Source: Flavobacterium okayamense (lineage in GTDB: Bacteria; Bacteroidota; Bacteroidia; Flavobacteriales; Flavobacteriaceae). From it: 64,000 nucleotides of DNA. Positions 63,289 through 64,000 of the stretch are shown piece after piece. Position numbers and translations under genes: made by a program. The stretch is taken from contig NZ_AP024749.1 of the NCBI RefSeq assembly GCF_019702945.1, positions 1,302,001 through 1,366,000 of the forward strand, written 5' to 3'. The notes beneath the pieces were generated by a model. It was given only the letters and a program-made list of their open reading frames with translations. It did no database searches and was not told where the DNA came from. The stretch's first letter is position 1. Every line of letters starts with the position of its first letter.

Positions 63289-64000
63289 TTGCAAATAAAA
63301 AAATCGGTAGGGACTTCTATGGCGTTTTGAAATACAATCAAGGTAAAGTAGATAAAGGAGAAGCTATTGTCTTGGACACTAATTTGGCTTCCCGTAAAGT
63401 GGTTATGCAAACAAAAGAATTTAATGTAGTTCGACAATTACGACCAAATTTATCGAAAGCAGTTTATCATACATCGCTTAGTTTACCCTATACCGATTCG
63501 CTTTCAGATAAGGAATTTACAGACCTAGCTCGAGAGTATTTAGAAGGAATGAAGTTCACTGATACCAATTATATAATTTATAAACACTTAGATCGAGATC
63601 ATTCTCATATACACATAGTTGCGAATCGCGTGAAGTTCTCTGGTGATGTTGTTAGCGATTCACATGATTATAAACGAAGTGAAGCAATAGTTAGAAAATT
63701 AGAATTAAAATATAATCTAACCGTTTTGAAAGAAGGTAAAGTAACAAATGTACTTTCTAAAGGCGAAATTGAAAAATGTTTACGAACAGGTGAAGCTCCA
63801 GAAAGATTAGAACTTCAAAGAATCATAAATGAAATTATAAAGCATAATCTATCCATTTTTGAATTTGAGAAGAAGCTTAAAGAGAAAAAAGTTAATATAA
63901 AACTTAATGCGAGCCAAGAGGGAAAGATATCGGGTATTTCCTTTGAGTACAAAGGAAAAACTTATAAAGGAAGTCAAGTAAACAGAAACCATCTTTCATG
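63285..64000 (+). CDS. Relaxase/mobilization nuclease, N-terminal part
   Basis: The gene starts with ATG overlapping the mobC stop and runs off the window; 238 codons are visible. The N-terminal MIANKKIGRDFYGVLKYNQG and the metal site HLDRDHSHIHIVANRV, an HxDxxHxHxH motif beginning at residue 101, identify a relaxase of the MobA/VirD2-like group. It nicks oriT and leads the strand during conjugal transfer. Tyr residues in the N-terminal region (such as in FYGVLKY) are candidates for the nicking residue. Confidence 0.92.
   Translation, partial: MIANKKIGRDFYGVLKYNQGKVDKGEAIVLDTNLASRKVVMQTKEFNVVRQLRPNLSKAVYHTSLSLPYTDSLSDKEFTDLAREYLEGMKFTDTNYIIYKHLDRDHSHIHIVANRVKFSGDVVSDSHDYKRSEAIVRKLELKYNLTVLKEGKVTNVLSKGEIEKCLRTGEAPERLELQRIINEIIKHNLSIFEFEKKLKEKKVNIKLNASQEGKISGISFEYKGKTYKGSQVNRNHLS

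Noticed and set aside
1..64000. CRISPR arrays, rRNA operons, intact insertion sequences, nitrate reductase (nar or nap) and nosR
   Set aside because: No spaced direct-repeat arrays, rRNA, transposase ORFs or such enzyme genes were recognised anywhere in the window.

Overview
The window looks like a chromosome segment of a Flavobacterium-like member of the Bacteroidota. The evidence is low GC, TAnnTTTG-type -7 promoter boxes, few Shine-Dalgarno sequences, a type IX secretion sorting tail, a DUF2723 membrane protein, many Sec lipoproteins and a clade II-type nos cluster. About 70 genes are described from sequence reading alone; no database search was possible.

Layout. (1) 1-10.9 kb: end of a LuxR-type regulator, a POTRA/beta-barrel outer-membrane protein, a methyltransferase, a DUF2723 protein, a repeat-rich surface protein, a T9SS-sorted protein and a YceI lipoprotein. 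(2) 11-16.6 kb: a LysR regulator divergent from a same-strand run encoding isocitrate dehydrogenase, three small or poorly known proteins, Sua5 and an SbtA-type bicarbonate transporter. The 3' part of a tRNA-Met(CAU) gene follows at 16.6 kb. (3) 17-24 kb: a TetR-controlled TolC/HlyD/ABC-2 efflux operon. (4) 24.1-45.2 kb: denitrification from nitrite to N2, with nirK fused to cytochrome c, a nirV-like gene, SCO, a porin, ric, norCBQD, a hemerythrin/PAS protein, norE, an unassigned 605-aa protein, OsmC, cytochrome c, nosZ, a NosB-position membrane protein, nosLDFY, a truncated globin and a CopD-like protein. (5) 45-51 kb: fasciclin lipoprotein, an oxidase-fold membrane protein, a Crp/Fnr regulator and a copper-import group with a NosA/OprC-like receptor. 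(6) 51-59 kb, minus strand: two Rrf2 regulators, a divergent NorC/NorB-like pair, nadB, nadA, nrdG, an unlisted 54-aa glycyl-radical ORF and nrdD. (7) 59.5-64 kb: part of a mobilizable element with an XRE regulator, four unknown genes, candidate oriT palindromes, MobC and the start of a relaxase that runs off the window.

How it works together. NirK makes NO, NorBC reduces it to N2O and NosZ reduces that to N2. Ric, the truncated globin and the hemerythrin protein plausibly deal with NO stress; SCO, NosL, NosDFY, CopD and the TonB receptor supply copper. No nitrate reductase is present here, so the visible chain starts at nitrite. Seven copies of a 14-bp palindrome close to ATGAT-N4-ATCAT stand 32-33 bp (centre to centre) upstream of -7 boxes, before nirK, ric/norC, the 605-aa gene, the nos cluster, the fasciclin gene, the Crp/Fnr gene itself and one rrf2 gene. 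This points to one autoregulated Crp/Fnr regulon.

The most unusual items are the split class III ribonucleotide reductase, the NorB-like protein with missing metal ligands, the 605-aa unassigned Cys-rich protein inside the regulon, and the fixed regulon promoter geometry.
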